DNA of 64,000 bases. Source: Xylona heveae TC161. Lineage: Eukaryota; Ascomycota; Xylonomycetes; Xylonales; Xylonaceae. The notes under the pieces are model-generated. The model had not been told where the DNA came from and did not search any database. It was given only the letters and a program-made list of their open reading frames with translations. The stretch lies in the NCBI RefSeq assembly GCF_001619985.1, contig NW_017264202.1:62001-126000 (forward strand), in the 5' to 3' direction. Positions 35,540 through 48,044 of this stretch are shown piece after piece. Position 1 is the stretch's first letter, and each line of letters begins with the position of its first letter. The position numbers and the translations under genes were made by a program.

Positions 35540-36577
35540 TTACCACGGGAGCTCAGCACCGTCGTACTGGTTGAGACCCTCCTTCTTCTCCCATCCGGGC
35601 ACGCGGATGTTGAAGAACTTGCCGTTCTTGTCGGGGGTGGCGCTGTAGACAATGTCCAAGACGGCCTTGGCGCCGACGTCGCTGGGCAAGTCGGCGGCAG
35701 AGCTGCCCAAGTCGGTTTGGCACCACTGATTAATGTTAGTTGTTGATACAGCAATTGCATATACGAGCAGAGAAGAAAGTGCCGAGGATGAAAAATGAGA
35801 AGACTTACGCCAGGGCTGAGAGTGACAAAGGTGAATCCCTTCTCGGCATACGCCTGAGCGTACTGAACAGTCAACATGTTCAGAGCAGCCTTGGAGACCT
35901 TGTAGGCGGGGACAGGGAAGAGCGCATAGTTCTTGGACATGGCAATGGATCCAAGGCTGGTCGAGCTGTTTTCTTTTAGTCAGTAATGGTGGCAGAGTAA
36001 ACACGGGTGAAGCAACGGCACGTACACGTTGACGACCTTCTTCAAGTTGCCCTTCTCAAGGACAGGAAGGAGTGCACTGGTGGCAATGTGCGCGCTGGCA
36101 ACGTTGACCTTGAAGCTCGACTCGAGGTCGTCCCTAGCGATTTCTGTCAGTAATTCTCATTGTATAGTTGTGATAGCCTTGTGACATTGTTGTTGATGCA
36201 TTCCGCGAGATACAGTGGCTGAATGTAGAAAATGTAAAAGTTGACAAAGGTATAGGCAGGTAAACATACATGGTGTTGATGCCATTGGGGCTGTAGTTCA
36301 TGATACCGGCGTTGTTGATCAAGACGTCAAGGCCCTTACCGCCAAGGACCTTCTCGACTTCCTTGGCGGCGTCCTTGGCGCTGCTCTCGCTGGTGACGTC
36401 GAGAGTAACAAAGACGACACGGCCGCCAGAGCTCTCAACAAGCTTCTGCACGGCGGGGCTCTTGGAACGGCCGCTGGCGATGACAAGGCTGACCTGAGAG
36501 GCAGGCAGAGAGGCCAAGCTGGTGACCATCTCGAGGCCAAGACCGCGGGTGGCACCGGTGACGAGGTATGAGGCCAT
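35540..36577 (-). CDS. Short-chain dehydrogenase/reductase
   Basis: Four exons (36577-36270, 36133-36026, 35965-35809 and 35725-35540) join in phase to about 252 residues. It has the cofactor loop TGATRGLGLE at residues 7-16, an NNAG motif, the catalytic serine in NVSTSLGS and PAYKVSKAA with the Tyr-Lys pair, so it looks active. The overall form is that of the C-factor/sniffer-like SDR group. The substrate is not known. It is the first gene in the run of specialised-metabolism types up to 60.4 kb, but it could be unrelated to them. Confidence 0.92.
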
Positions 36578-38361
36578 TGTGATAGTGGTGTGGTTGTAAT
36601 GAAGAAGTCGTAGATTCGACGGGTAATTTGCTCAAAGTATGAGAGAGAGAGGTAGAGTCTTTAAGACTTTTTGTTGTTGTGTTGTTGTATGAAGATGAGG
36701 ATGGAGGTGAGGATAGTTTCCGGGTCTTTCATCCCATCTTTATATCCCATTCATGTCTCATCTTTGATAGAAGATGCAATCTGGCATTTCGTCATTGACC
36801 TGCAACATTTCGAATTGATCAGCATTCTCAATGGTTTTTTTTTTTGCCCACTGTGCCACAGAGATGCGCTGCGATGGAGAATGCTGATCAGTAAGGCAAA
36901 AGACGATCAGTAATAGAAATTTCGTGTCCATTCGGAGCTTAGGACATGTGTCCGATCATTGCAACGGCGGGAAGGATAGCGACCCACTGCGAGGTCATGG
37001 GGAAGCAAGACAAAGGCGTTCGCCATCGAAGGCTTAATCATCAAACTGTTATGATCACTTTTGGGGGAAAAATTGGCGATATCAGGCTCCACCTGGGCAA
37101 TGGGGTAGCTTCCGAACTTGTTCCGAACCCGAACCTGGCCTTGTCGTTGCCCTTGGTCTGATAGTAGGGGGGGTGGTGTTGTTCACGTCATAGTGGAGAA
37201 ATATCGAAACCGGGGGGGAGGGTGTATATACGGATGCCCCGTAGAAAAACACCACGTATCTGAATGGATCAAAAAGACGATCATCAAGGTGACCAAAAGG
37301 GAGTATGAACGAAGAATGGAAGAAAGGGGAAAAAAAAACTTTGAACAGGGGGACGAGGTTAGGAGATTCGAGGGGGTTGGATTAGTGATAGCCAAAAGAG
37401 GTGGATTGTGCTCCTTTCGGGGCACAACGGGGCGTTGAGAGGTTGTGGAGACTGCGATTAGGGGACGGGTAAAAGGGACGAGGGGGAGGCCATCTGTTCG
37501 GATAATTCGTTCCGAGACTAACAATAATCGACCGCGAAAAAAGGGGACGAATGCAGTCTGTGGGGGCGATGAATAACTGGAAATGGTTGAATAATAATCA
37601 GATACAATATTGGATGTGTCCCTAACCCATTGAACCCTCGACTAACTAGGTAGGTATTGCCTGACAAACAAGTATTCGTAAGTTGGTAACCATTTGCTAA
37701 GTAAGCAAGGCTGTGCTGAGTCAGTACGCTAACTTCCAGGGAAAAACATGTACTAGATAGTGGGCTGATGGAGATTTCTTCAACTAATCTCGCCTGTAGA
37801 TGGCCCAGGACTTTCCCTGTTCCCTGCCTAGCCCTAGCGACAAGGGTCTCTTCAACCAGGGGACTCCTCGGGGATTAGTTAAGTCGTGCATGGGCACTAG
37901 GGGACGGCTTCGAACGACGGAAAATCTCCTGTATTGCTGCCCCTCCACACTACCCCGCGGCCCCCAAAGAACAAATAATCCATCAACCCACTTTTCCTTG
38001 ATTACTGAAATTGAACGCGTACGCAATGTGCCAGGTAGACTGTTACTCTACGACTTACTCTTCGACTTACATGCCAAGAAAACGAAGGAAATCATCTCCC
38101 TCTCAATCGGCTGGACGTTCGATACCGTGTAGCATATGACACGCGTTTCTTACAGCACGAGAGTAAAACATCTTTGCTTGCAAAGGACCCATTCAGCGCA
38201 TTTTATCCCTACGACAAAGAACATGGAGATGAGAATGAAAAGAAATATTATTGTAAAGCTCTATCCATTTACACAAGTATACCCTTTTTACGTGGTTCTA
38301 TCTGTCACAAATATTTACAGTCTAAAAGTTTAACTCATATCTCCACCAATTCGCCTCCAGA
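36578..38361. other. Long intergenic region
   Basis: About 1.8 kb with no gene I can support. It includes TTG-rich sequence near 36668-36688 in front of the SDR, a poly-T run near 36836, and purine-rich sequence near 37290-37400. The largest open frames (about 110 codons) show no domain. The right end is the 3' flank of the GMC oxidoreductase. Confidence 0.45.
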
Positions 38362-40499
38362 TCATTCTGAGAGGATGTCGCAGGCAATCTTCTCCGCAAG
38401 CGCGTCTAGCACATGTAGTTAGCAATGCTATCCTCTCTTCATCAGCATAGACGAGTAATACTTACAGACTGTGGACATTGGGTGTCCGGGAGGCAAAAAG
38501 GGGAAAGATGAGGCGTCGACGACCCGCAGGTTTTCAACGCCAATTACCCGGGCCTTGCTATCCACGACGGCATTCTCATCGTCGGCTTGACCCATGGCGC
38601 AGGTGCACGATGCGTGATACACCGTACTTACCGTCTGCTGAATGGTGTGCAAGAGGTCCTCGTCCGATTGCACCTGCGGTCCCGGAAAGTATTCGGGGCC
38701 GATCAGGGCGGGCTCAATCGCAGTGGTATTGAACATCTGCCGCACGCGCTTGTAGCCAGCCACGGCGACAGCCTGGTCAGCCGGATGAGTCAACCATTTG
38801 GGGTCGATGACAGGAGGGTCTGCCATGTCCGCAGATGAGATGCCAACAGTGCCGCGAGACAGCGGCGCAACAAGAGCGACGGAAACTGAAGCGTAATTGT
38901 AGCCATCAGTTGGCCCGCCCTTGATGAAGTTTTCCTGGTCTCCAAGGTAGCCGTTCATGCTAATGTACTCAACTTCAGGCCAATCCTCAGGAAACTCGGA
39001 AAGTGCGCCCTGCGTGTCGCTGGAGAACGATGAGCGAAGAGAGTCTGGAATCTTCTCCCAAGCTGGATGGAGCACAAATCGTCAGCATAATTAGAGCAAT
39101 GACAACCGAGAGGAAAGAGTGTAAGATAAAGACAAAAACGCACCTAAAAAGTCGCCGCCTGAGTTTGTCAGGATACCGGCTTGTTCTTCATTGTACTCCC
39201 GTTCGGCTTCCTGGAGGAACTCCGGGTTGGTGAAAGATGAAGAAGTAATCGCATTGACCCGGTAGCTGGGTCCCATGAGAACGTGGTCCTGGAGGGCATT
39301 AGTCTGATACTGCTTTTTGTCGCGAAAATACGTATTTATTTTAAACGCCAAAACATACCCACATGTTCTGTCCAACACCCGGTCTGTCTGCAACGACTGG
39401 AATTCCATATTGCTTGAGGGTATCAGAGGGTCCAACTCCAGAGACCATCAGAAGCTGAGGAGATTGGAAAGCGCCAGCCGAAAGGATTACTTCCTTGTTG
39501 GCGCTGAGGGTGTACTGCTGGTTGTCCGAGTCGACTTCAACGCCGGTAGCCCGAGTACCATCAAAGACGACGCGCTTCGCCAGAGTATTTTTATAGACGA
39601 TCAAATTTTTGGCTTTACCAAGCCGGGGCCGGAGGAAAGCAGTTTCCGATGACTCTCGGTGCTGGGTGGCATGATCAATCGTTTCCAGAACGTATGAAGA
39701 TCCGATGAGTTTACCACTGGTGAAACCATTAATAGGCTCGATTCCAATCTCCTTGAAAGCCCTCTGTACCCAGGAAGACATCGCAAGGGCAAAGTTGGAA
39801 AACGTCACCGACAAGGGGCCACTGGGGTTCCCCATTGTTGCCAAATCATACTCGGGAGTTGCATTCGAGGCGCGTTTGCTGTAGTCGGGCGGAGCAAATC
39901 CAAGGCTCTTCTCAAAGTACGGCAGGAACTGATCAAACTCGTAGCTTGAATCGCCGACTTGATCCGCCCATTTCTTGTATGAATCTACAGTTCCTCGTTG
40001 ATAGGCCATGTAGTTTCTTGCCGAGCATCCACCCAATGTTTTTCCTCGAGCGTAATGAATCTTCGCATTTAACGCGCCCTACACAACAAAGAGTTAGGAG
40101 CCTTTCATTTTACATATTGGACAACTCTGCCCATTTTCCCACACGAACCTCTTGTGGTGTTGTAACAAATCCCCAATCAATTAGCGGATTGGTATCACTA
40201 GGATCCTTTCCATCCCAGTACGTGTCAAAGGCAGGAACACTCAGATTTGCAGCGTCAGTCTCGTAGAAACCTCCGGCCTCTACAACTGCCACTGATACCT
40301 GCGGGTTCTCTGCTAATCTCGCAGCAATTGTTAAACCAGCATTTCCACCGCCAACAACGACATAGTCGTACGATGCGTCTCCTGGCGCGCCGAAAGAGGA
40401 ATCATCGGAGTCTCTCGCTGAGAGCTGCTTGCCCAGCGGAGTACCAGAGGCTATAGAAAGAGCGGCAACTAAGCCCAGCAATGAAGGAAGGAGCCCCAT
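38362..40499 (-). CDS. Secreted GMC-family FAD oxidoreductase
   Basis: Five exons (40499-40149, 40078-39359, 39288-39144, 39062-38466 and 38405-38362) join in phase to about 618 residues, normal for the family. There is a signal peptide at residues 1-20 (MGLLPSLLGLVAALSIASGT). The FAD dinucleotide fold follows at YVVVGGGNAGL, then the first GMC signature around GKTLGGCSARNYM and the second around LSAGAFQSPQLLMVSGVGP. The catalytic-region HASCTCAMG and the terminal VDASSFPFLPPGHPMSTVY are both complete. GMC enzymes oxidise alcohols (glucose, aryl alcohol, choline) or act in secondary metabolism, for example versicolorin B synthase. The substrate here is unknown. Neighbours are an SDR and a DHA14 MFS pump, which favours a tailoring role. 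Confidence 0.93.
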
Positions 40500-41945
40500 G
40501 ATTTCAGCTTGACGAGATTTCGCTGGAGGTATTGTTTGAGGATGAAGTCGAAAGCTCGTTCCCGGACAGAAGAATATATAATGCCCGTCGAGACATCAAT
40601 AGATATCTTAGTCAACGATCAAAAACAAGATCTCATGACACCAAGCTCGCCCCACAATCGAATTTAATTGTCAGAGCCTCGGACATCGGCCTCATCAGAA
40701 AAATAATGATGATCATCATTAGCAAACAAAATTATCTTCGTCTGGTCTTTGAGGTTAGCTTGGCAAGTAGAACTAGAGAACTTTAGTGCTCAATAGCCTC
40801 AAAAAAGCCAGGTTTGCAGTGCCACATTCCAGCTCAAGTGAGACAAAGTCGAACGCGCGTGCCATGGTGACGGTAAATTTGGACCGTTTTCGATACGGTA
40901 GCTTCATGCAAACCCCCAAACTCAAGCATTATTATAACTTTCGGTCGATTTGCGGCGTAGCACAGCTATAAACGTCATTGAATGAAGCCATCTCTGTCAT
41001 GATTCTTCAGATAGATGATAGAGTTTTGATCGGACCCCATTCGGAGCGGCTCGGCGGCCCGTCCGGAGGCCGAGCAGGACACATGGCGACAAGATGAAAA
41101 GAGTAGGTGGTGGAGCATAGCAAGGAGTCAGCCTTAAGCCATCGGGCCGTGATCGTGATTGAGAGCCAAAGACCCACAAATACGAAAACCCCAAGACCAA
41201 AAATGTCCAGGCAATGCATACTAAATTGGAAATGCGGCACTGCAGGGGCACAGCACCACTATCCCGTTCCTTGGTCATGGCTACCTGATGCGTCGACGGG
41301 TCTCTCTGGGTTTGATGATCGGCCGATGGAGGGATTTCGAACTGCCTTGATCGAGCATGAGCGGAAACCCTGGGTTTCAAGGACCCCAACCTTCCCTGAA
41401 GTTAGTTGGCGGTGGTGGTACTGTTAGTGGATGGTCTACCGGAATAGTCGCACACCAAGCGAAAACCGAGTCCGACAACGCCTCCCGTAGTTCTTCAACC
41501 TAGCGCACTTCGCTTTGGTTGTGGAGGGCCTGGTGGGAAATTTCCCTTTTGTCGCACCACCTTCGATGATGCCTAGATGAGCATCTTTCAGTAAATCATG
41601 AAAAAGTATGGGTGATAGGGCAAAGGTTATATCACAGTCTAAAAAAGTGTGAAGGGAAGCACCAAGAATTAAAGTGACGTGGGGAAAAAGAAAACCAAAA
41701 AAGAAATGAAAGCATCGACACGACAAGTTGGAAGTGGTATTTCAAAAAAACATATTGGACTTCATTGCTCTAGACCAGCAAGAAACAAATGTAGTCATAC
41801 ATAGTATGAAAGCAGAAATGAATGAACAAGCTATCTACCATTTATAAACCGACGCCAGCTAAAACTTTCATAAGGTACTCTCAAGAATGCTCCAACGATG
41901 CAGTAGACCGAGAGGGCGTTTCTTATATCTCTCTATAACAGAGAC
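40500..41945. other. Intergenic
   Basis: Promoter of the minus-strand GMC gene and the 3' flank of the minus-strand MFS gene. No supported gene lies between. The frames at about 41000-41430 on both strands have no recognisable features. Confidence 0.45.
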
Positions 41946-44154
41946 TTAAGCTGCGGCTCCGACAGCGATGAAAGTTCGCTTGCGCTAGAATATGGGTTAG
42001 CATTTTATTTTGCTACATGACACTGCTGTACAAAGGAGTAGAAATGCTTACTCTGAGGAACATCGCGCCGACAAAGGCAAGAGCCGCGGCAGCATACGCT
42101 GGAATGAATCTACAGAAACATAAGTTAGATGCGATCGCTGTCGAAATGTACAAAATGTTAGACTTACGTTTTACCCATGTTGTTGATGATTATATTAAGA
42201 GCGTTCTGTCGTGTTGATTCTGGCAATTTTGCCAATAGCCCACTGCTTGTACCTGAAATGGACGCCTGGAGTTCCTTGACGGGTACGTTGGGTAACAGAT
42301 GCTTCAAATCAACAGTAGCGCCATTGATGAAGACGGAACTGGCAATTGCAAGTGAAAGCGCAATTCCACCGATTTGAGCTATCGGAATAATTAGTATCAT
42401 TTTAGAAAAGAAGCACACGGAGACTAGAGAAATTTACCAATCATCATGAAAGACACGGCATTAGCCACGTGATCGGCATCAACAACAGACTGGATGACGG
42501 CGTATCCAGCTTGCACAAATGCGCCTCCTCCCAGTCCCAGGAGTGCCTCAAAGCCATAGATGTAAGATGTCGATGTCGAAGCATTGATCCGAGCTGATGA
42601 TATGATATTAGCATTTCAAGTTGATCAATTATCCAATGATAATCTCAGACATACAGAGACAAACGGTGGCAACCAGTGCGAAGGCTGAGCCCACAGCATA
42701 CCAAGGCATATAATAGCCCATTTTTGACATGAGATATCCGTTGGATAGAATGGTGAAACACAGCAGAAAGATGAGGGGTAGCAATCTGACTGCAGACTGA
42801 AGGGCGTCATCTCCTCGGGTAAATTGGAAGTAAATGGGGATATAATATATCGGAACGAAGACGGCTGAGTTGCAAGCAGCAGCGAGAACGAAGAGCAGGA
42901 CAGCTTCTTTGTTTCGGACGAACTCGACTGGGAACAAGCGTGTCTCCTTTGTCGTGAACAAGGCCAGGCCTTGCTGTATGCCAAATGCAATCCAAAGCAC
43001 ACCAGATACGACGAATAGCGCGATGATGGAGCCACTGCTCCAAGAATAGAGCGTACCACCGAAGTTGATAGGCATGATGATAGTGATGAAAGCGGCAATA
43101 CTGATTACGATGCCGACGCCATCCAACTTTCCAAATCGCTCTTTGAGAGAAACATGCGATGTAGGGTGAAATGATGGAAGCATGAACAAGTAAACTGGGC
43201 TGAAAACGGCTCCGATGATGAGGTTGATGTAGAATGCCCATCGCCACTATGTTTCCAAGTAATGCATTAGTTTTTCGATTGAGTCCATTTTTTTATCAGG
43301 GGCTCAGACGTACCGTGACTTGTTCAAAAGCGCCTCCAATGACCGGACCGAGCACTGTGCCTGCCCCCCAGACCAGGCCTCTGCGTGATCATGTTAGCAT
43401 AGCATCGAGAAATTGAAACGATGGAAATGGTACATACACCAGACTCAAATACGCAGGGCGCTCCTTCTCAGTTGTGTTCACCGATAGCAGGGTCATCACT
43501 CCGATATATAGTCCAATGCCGCCAGCACCCGCGAACACTCGCCCTACAATCATGGCGTTCATGGTAGGCGCCCCTCCGCAAAGAGCGGAGGCCGCCATGA
43601 AAACGATCATTGAGCCAAGATACAGCCATTTCGCATCGAGGATATTGTAGAGTTTCCCCAGAGGCAGGATCGAAGCTACACCACCGATCATAAAACTGGA
43701 GAGAGCATTAGCGGACTATGCGAAAATGGAGGATGCATCTCGTGACCAAACTTACCCTACTGTGAGCCATCCTAGATCACCAACGTCCTTGAAATCGTTG
43801 ACAATGGGCTGAAACACACGTTATGAGCAAAAGAAATGTCACATGACCAACGAAGAAAGACTTACTGGAATGAGGACAGCAACAATGGTATTGTCCAATG
43901 CGTATACAAGAATACTGGACAAGATACTGATGACGACAAGGGCCCACTAGACACATGTTAGCCTCCAAACGTCGATGTTGATAGCACTGACTTGCCTTGG
44001 CTCCACCCATTTCCCGCACAGGTGCCTCCTTAGCATCGCTAGCTTCAGAGGAGCTATTGTCCTGTTTTTCTGGGTCTTCTGGAAATGCAACAGGTGGCTG
44101 GCTAGTGCCTGGCTCTGCCTTTGGGCTTTCTTGGAATCTCTGTTCTTCCGCCAT
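41946..44154 (-). CDS. MFS transporter, DHA14 (14-spanner drug:H+ antiporter) type
   Basis: This gene is split into about ten short exons, with a predicted product of roughly 540 residues. Visible blocks in order are an acidic N-terminal tail, WALVVISILSSILVYALDNT, the LGWLTVGFMIGGVASIL segment, GRVFAGAGGIGLYIG, WGAGTVLGPVIGGAF (motif C), WRWAFYINLIIGA, then the second half ending in FIPAYAAAALAFVGAMFLR and a short basic tail. This is the fungal aflT/gliA-like family of 14-helix exporters, often found in metabolite clusters. The first intron appears to use a GC donor (AAG/gcaagt), because only that restores phase. It is divergent from the MDR reductase across 1.3 kb. Confidence 0.88.
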
Positions 44155-45501
44155 GGTTCAGCCGCTAATTCTGGTTGTATCAGAAAGATGAATATGGTCG
44201 CAGAGTCTTCCAAAACACACTATGTTGATGAGATGGAGCGGTGCTAGATTTGGCGCCTTCATTCCTGCCATGTCCATATTTATGAGTTTGATCGAGACGC
44301 AGATCCTACTGTAAGTTGATACTCGCCACTGCGTATCAGTAATCGCCACTCTGTCTTTTTGCTCAGTTTCTTTCTTTTCACAATCGCGACTTTGGCAAAA
44401 AGATGTTCAATAATCAGAAATTCAAGCGATGTGGTTCTAACGCGGCAGACTGTAACGAGCAGCAAACGTTGCTCGTGCCACACGCTATTCCCACGACTAG
44501 GCTGTCTCGGAAATAAGGGATGCCCCCGCAAGCCAAGCGAAATACCCCTGAGATGGCGTGCGCAGGGGCCACTGTGAGGCTTTTTATTCGTTATGCGGAG
44601 CCGCTAGGTTTCGGGTTAGCCCGACAGGTCAAATGCCCACTAAACAAGGATGATGCGGCACATTTTCTGCATTGCTACAAAGTACCCTTGACTGTCGTCT
44701 TAAGATCAACGCTCGCATTAGCAATTTAGCGCTTCTAATCAGTTTTCATTATATAACTATAATTGAAAATGGAAAATCACATCAAGGAAAACTTTCCGAG
44801 TGTCCCTGGTAATCCAGTTTGGTGAGAAAACCGTCGCGCTGAGGGCCACAGGTGTCCGTTCTATACATCCCACCAACATTTGCCGTCCATTGGTCCGGAC
44901 ACACGACCAAGGAAAGGATTCGAGCCCTTGCAGAACGCGAAGCTCTTTTGCAAGTAGTCTCAATACGAGACTTCGGCCCCACTCTCCGATACGTTTACTC
45001 AACATGGGGACATTTGTGGTCTTCCTTCCATGCTGCCTTAGTTCAGTAATCAGCAAAGGCAATGATTAACTATTGGTTGCTGATACCACCACCTGCTGCT
45101 GTGCCGCAGAGAAAAACACTTGACAATCAGGACTGCCCATCGCAACTGTAACCATTGCAACCCAGATCAGGCCAAGAATGGATTGTCATGCATTGTGGAG
45201 CGATGAGGTCAGCGGCAAACAATATCACAAAATCACAGTATGATTGCTGGTTGCACCAGACACTGTGTCCTTTGATCACGAATCCAAAATCAAAATACTG
45301 ATCTCTCAGGTCGTAATCGCAACACATGTCATTCCGATTTGCCGCCGTCGATCGCTCTTGTTTTGTAAGGAATGTAATAAGATGACACGTTGATATGAGA
45401 TTCGTAAATATGAATATTTATATGAGTCGATTCGGAATATTTCCAGATCGTAGAAAGAATCAAGAACAAACTCTTCAAATCAAAAGCACAAAGCATAAAT
45501 C
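44155..45501. promoter_or_regulatory. Divergent promoter, DHA14 pump and MDR reductase
   Basis: About 1.35 kb between two divergently transcribed genes. I see no gene. A TTTGCTCA octamer lies near 44359, about 200 bp upstream of the pump start. It matches the fungal copper-regulator (Mac1) site, but single octamers are weak evidence. Confidence 0.35.
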
Positions 45502-46699
45502 ATGTCGACCCAGAGCGCTATCCAAATTGAGTCCACTGGCGTTGCAAAGCTGGTGCAGAATGCACCAGTGCCAACGTTGAGAGACGACTATATCCTGGTC
45601 AAGACAGCGGCGGTTGCCTTGAACCCCACTGACTGGAAGCACATTGATTTTTTGGCTTCCAAAGGTGCCATCGTGGGCTGCGACTACAGCGGTGTGGTTG
45701 AGAAGGTGGGGCCGGCAGTGACAAATTCTCTAAAACCCGGTGACAAGGTCGCTGGTTTCATCCACGGAAGTGAGTAACGTTGTATTTTTCTCTCAACACG
45801 TGTATTTTCAGGGAGAAAGAGAAGTGGACGCTGACTCGTGCTGTAGGCAACAGCGATAACCACGAGGATGGTGCATTTGCCGAGCATATAGCGGCCAAAG
45901 GAGATCTCCAGATCAAGATCCCTGACAACCTGTCCTTTGAAGAGGCCGCTACACTGGGAGTGGGCATCACCACTGTCGGACAGGGATTATACCAGTCCCT
46001 AGGACTCCCCTTGCCTACCCAGCCTTCGCAGACTCCATTCCCAATCTTGATTCTGGGTGGCAGCACGGCCACGGGAACGCTAGCTATCCAATACGCGAAA
46101 CTGTCAGTATCCCTTTGAGGTTCTCGACTAGTAGATTTCTCTTCAAGCTGCAATACCAATACTGACAATATGACGAAATCAGTTCTGGCCTGCAAGTAAT
46201 TACCACCTGCTCTCCATCCAACTTTGAGCTAGTCCGCTCGCGCGGCGCGGACCACGTATTCGACTATCGTGACTCGGCGGCCCCCAAAGCTATCAGGGAA
46301 CTGACTGATGACAAGCTGCGCTATGCGTTTGACACCATCTCGTCAACAGACACGGCCAAGTTTGCTTCTGAGTCTCTAGGAACCGGTCCCGGAGGCAAAT
46401 ACAGTTCTCTCATGCCCATTGCTGATTTCCCTCGCAAGGACGTGAGCAATTCCGGAACTTTAGCCTATACTGCAATTGGCGAGACTTTCCATAAGCGGGG
46501 CAAAGAGTTTCCCGCCAGTGCAAAGGATTACGAGTTTGCTGTCGAGTTCTGGAAGCTGGCTGGGAAGCTGCTGGAGCAAGGAAAGATGAAGGTGCACCCT
46601 CAGACCATCCGGTCGACCGGACTCGAAGGCGTGCTAGAGGGTGTCGATGAGCTCCGCCAGGATAAGGTTTCTGGTACCAAGATTGTGTACACTCTGTAA
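45502..46699 (+). CDS. MDR-family reductase, trans-enoyl-reductase type
   Basis: Three exons (45502-45769, 45847-46102 and 46183-46699) give 346 residues. The GroES-like half includes [13 protein letters not shown] and [12 protein letters not shown]. The Rossmann half includes [21 protein letters not shown] and [11 protein letters not shown]. No structural or catalytic zinc Cys set is visible, as in LovC-like stand-alone enoyl reductases and zinc-binding-dehydrogenase-like toxins-pathway reductases of fungi. LovC-type proteins work in trans with a polyketide synthase. No such synthase is in this window, so a different alkene substrate or a distant partner must be assumed. Confidence 0.9.
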
Positions 46700-47533
46700 A
46701 AGAAGTAGATTGAGTGTCTTGGAAGCCTCTGCTCATGAGCGTTTCAGTATGATTATACGAGTTGAAATTGTTTTGCTCTTTTTTTGTGTTTAGCTTGTAA
46801 CATAACCAATCGAGATGATAAATCGAACAAATAAATTTTTTTGAAAGCCAATTTATATTTTTGCCTTTTATACGACTGAAGATGATTGCACAACAAAGCT
46901 TGACTTTAAATTGGCAGGGGCTGGGCAAAGAATAAGTTTCGTCACGTGCGTTTAGTGTGTATATTTGGTGGTCATGAACATCGTCTCACGAGTAGAAAAA
47001 ACCTTTCCCTATCTTCTTTGATTTTTTGTTCATAAATTCTTTAGAGTAGGGGTAAGGAAAAAGGTAAAGTCCAAAGAAAAATATTACAGGCTCACAGCAC
47101 TCTTCAAGCAATTCTAAACATAGTTTGACAGTATTCTAACAACGAGAAAATCTTATTTACTCACAAGTCTAACAATAATCAAATGTGCATATGTATAAAT
47201 GTATATATTTTCAAAAATTTATCAAAAATCAGAGTTGAATTATTCCCCTGATTCTACTGCTGCAGAGTCACAAGACAGAGTAATTTTAATTAATGCATGT
47301 ACTCTAGTCACGATATAAAACATTCAATTTGCCTTTGAAATTCCCAGGTCGAGTATTTCCCTTGTCCATGTCTGCCAAACACGTGGCTTATGAATTCCAT
47401 GTACATGGTGCGCGGTTACCGACCACATCTGAGCTGGGATATTACCTGCAAGGCTGCAAGCACCACGCATCACCTGACAGATATCCCGGGATTCCTTGGA
47501 TTAACATCATATTTCATCGCTTTTCCTTTAAAA
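46700..47533. other. Intergenic, AT-rich
   Basis: About 830 bp, strongly AT-rich from 46970 to 47300. It holds the 3' flank of the reductase gene and the promoter of the next. No gene is seen. Confidence 0.5.
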
Positions 47534-48044
47534 ATGTCACGAGCAATATATCTTGTCGTTTTCAGCAACGGTTCCAAGCCTGCTCACTGGGCCATCTGGA
47601 TTCCGACCGGCAACGCGGGAGCCAAAGGAAAATTGATGCATGCTACGGGTAACCCAGCTACAGGCTTCTTCCTCGAGTTTCGGCGCAACTACGATTTCGA
47701 AGATGAAACCCGAAGATATAAAGTCATTGAGTTGGCGCAAGTCAGTGACAAGTATATTGCAGATACAGTAGGGAACGGCGAGCTCATAAACGAAACGACA
47801 GCTCGTGATCGCTTTGAATCAGCTGCAACTACTGTAGCACCTCCAGGCAAAAGTCCTAATCCATTTGATCCAAAAGTAAGATGCCTCAAGGTTTAATGAA
47901 TGTTCATGTACAAATATCTTATGCGTTGAACAGGCCCTCAATTGCCAGGATTGGATAAAGGCCTTTGTCGAAAAGCTTATCGCTATGGGTTATATTGACG
48001 ACGGTTCTACCACGGTGGTCCAAGATGCTCCCAGGTATCTTTGA
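47534..48044 (+). CDS. Small fungal protein of unknown function
   Basis: Two exons (47534-47875 and 47934-48044) give 150 residues. The frame begins MSRAIYLVVFSNGSKPAHW and includes KGKLMHATGNPATGFFLEFRR, a mid-region ELAQVSDKYI, and a C-terminal NCQDWIKAFVEKLI helix. I recall a widespread family of uncharacterised fungal proteins with this layout (IYLVVF...PAHWxxWIP, a G-rich block, a terminal NCQxW helix). No catalytic function is known to me. It has neither signal peptide nor membrane segments. An ATG at 47390 is in frame upstream, but the family start at 47534 is better. Confidence 0.75.

Noticed and set aside
37183-37524. 113-codon minus-strand frame in the long intergenic region
   Set aside because: Purine-rich low-complexity DNA keeps the frame open; no recognisable protein features.
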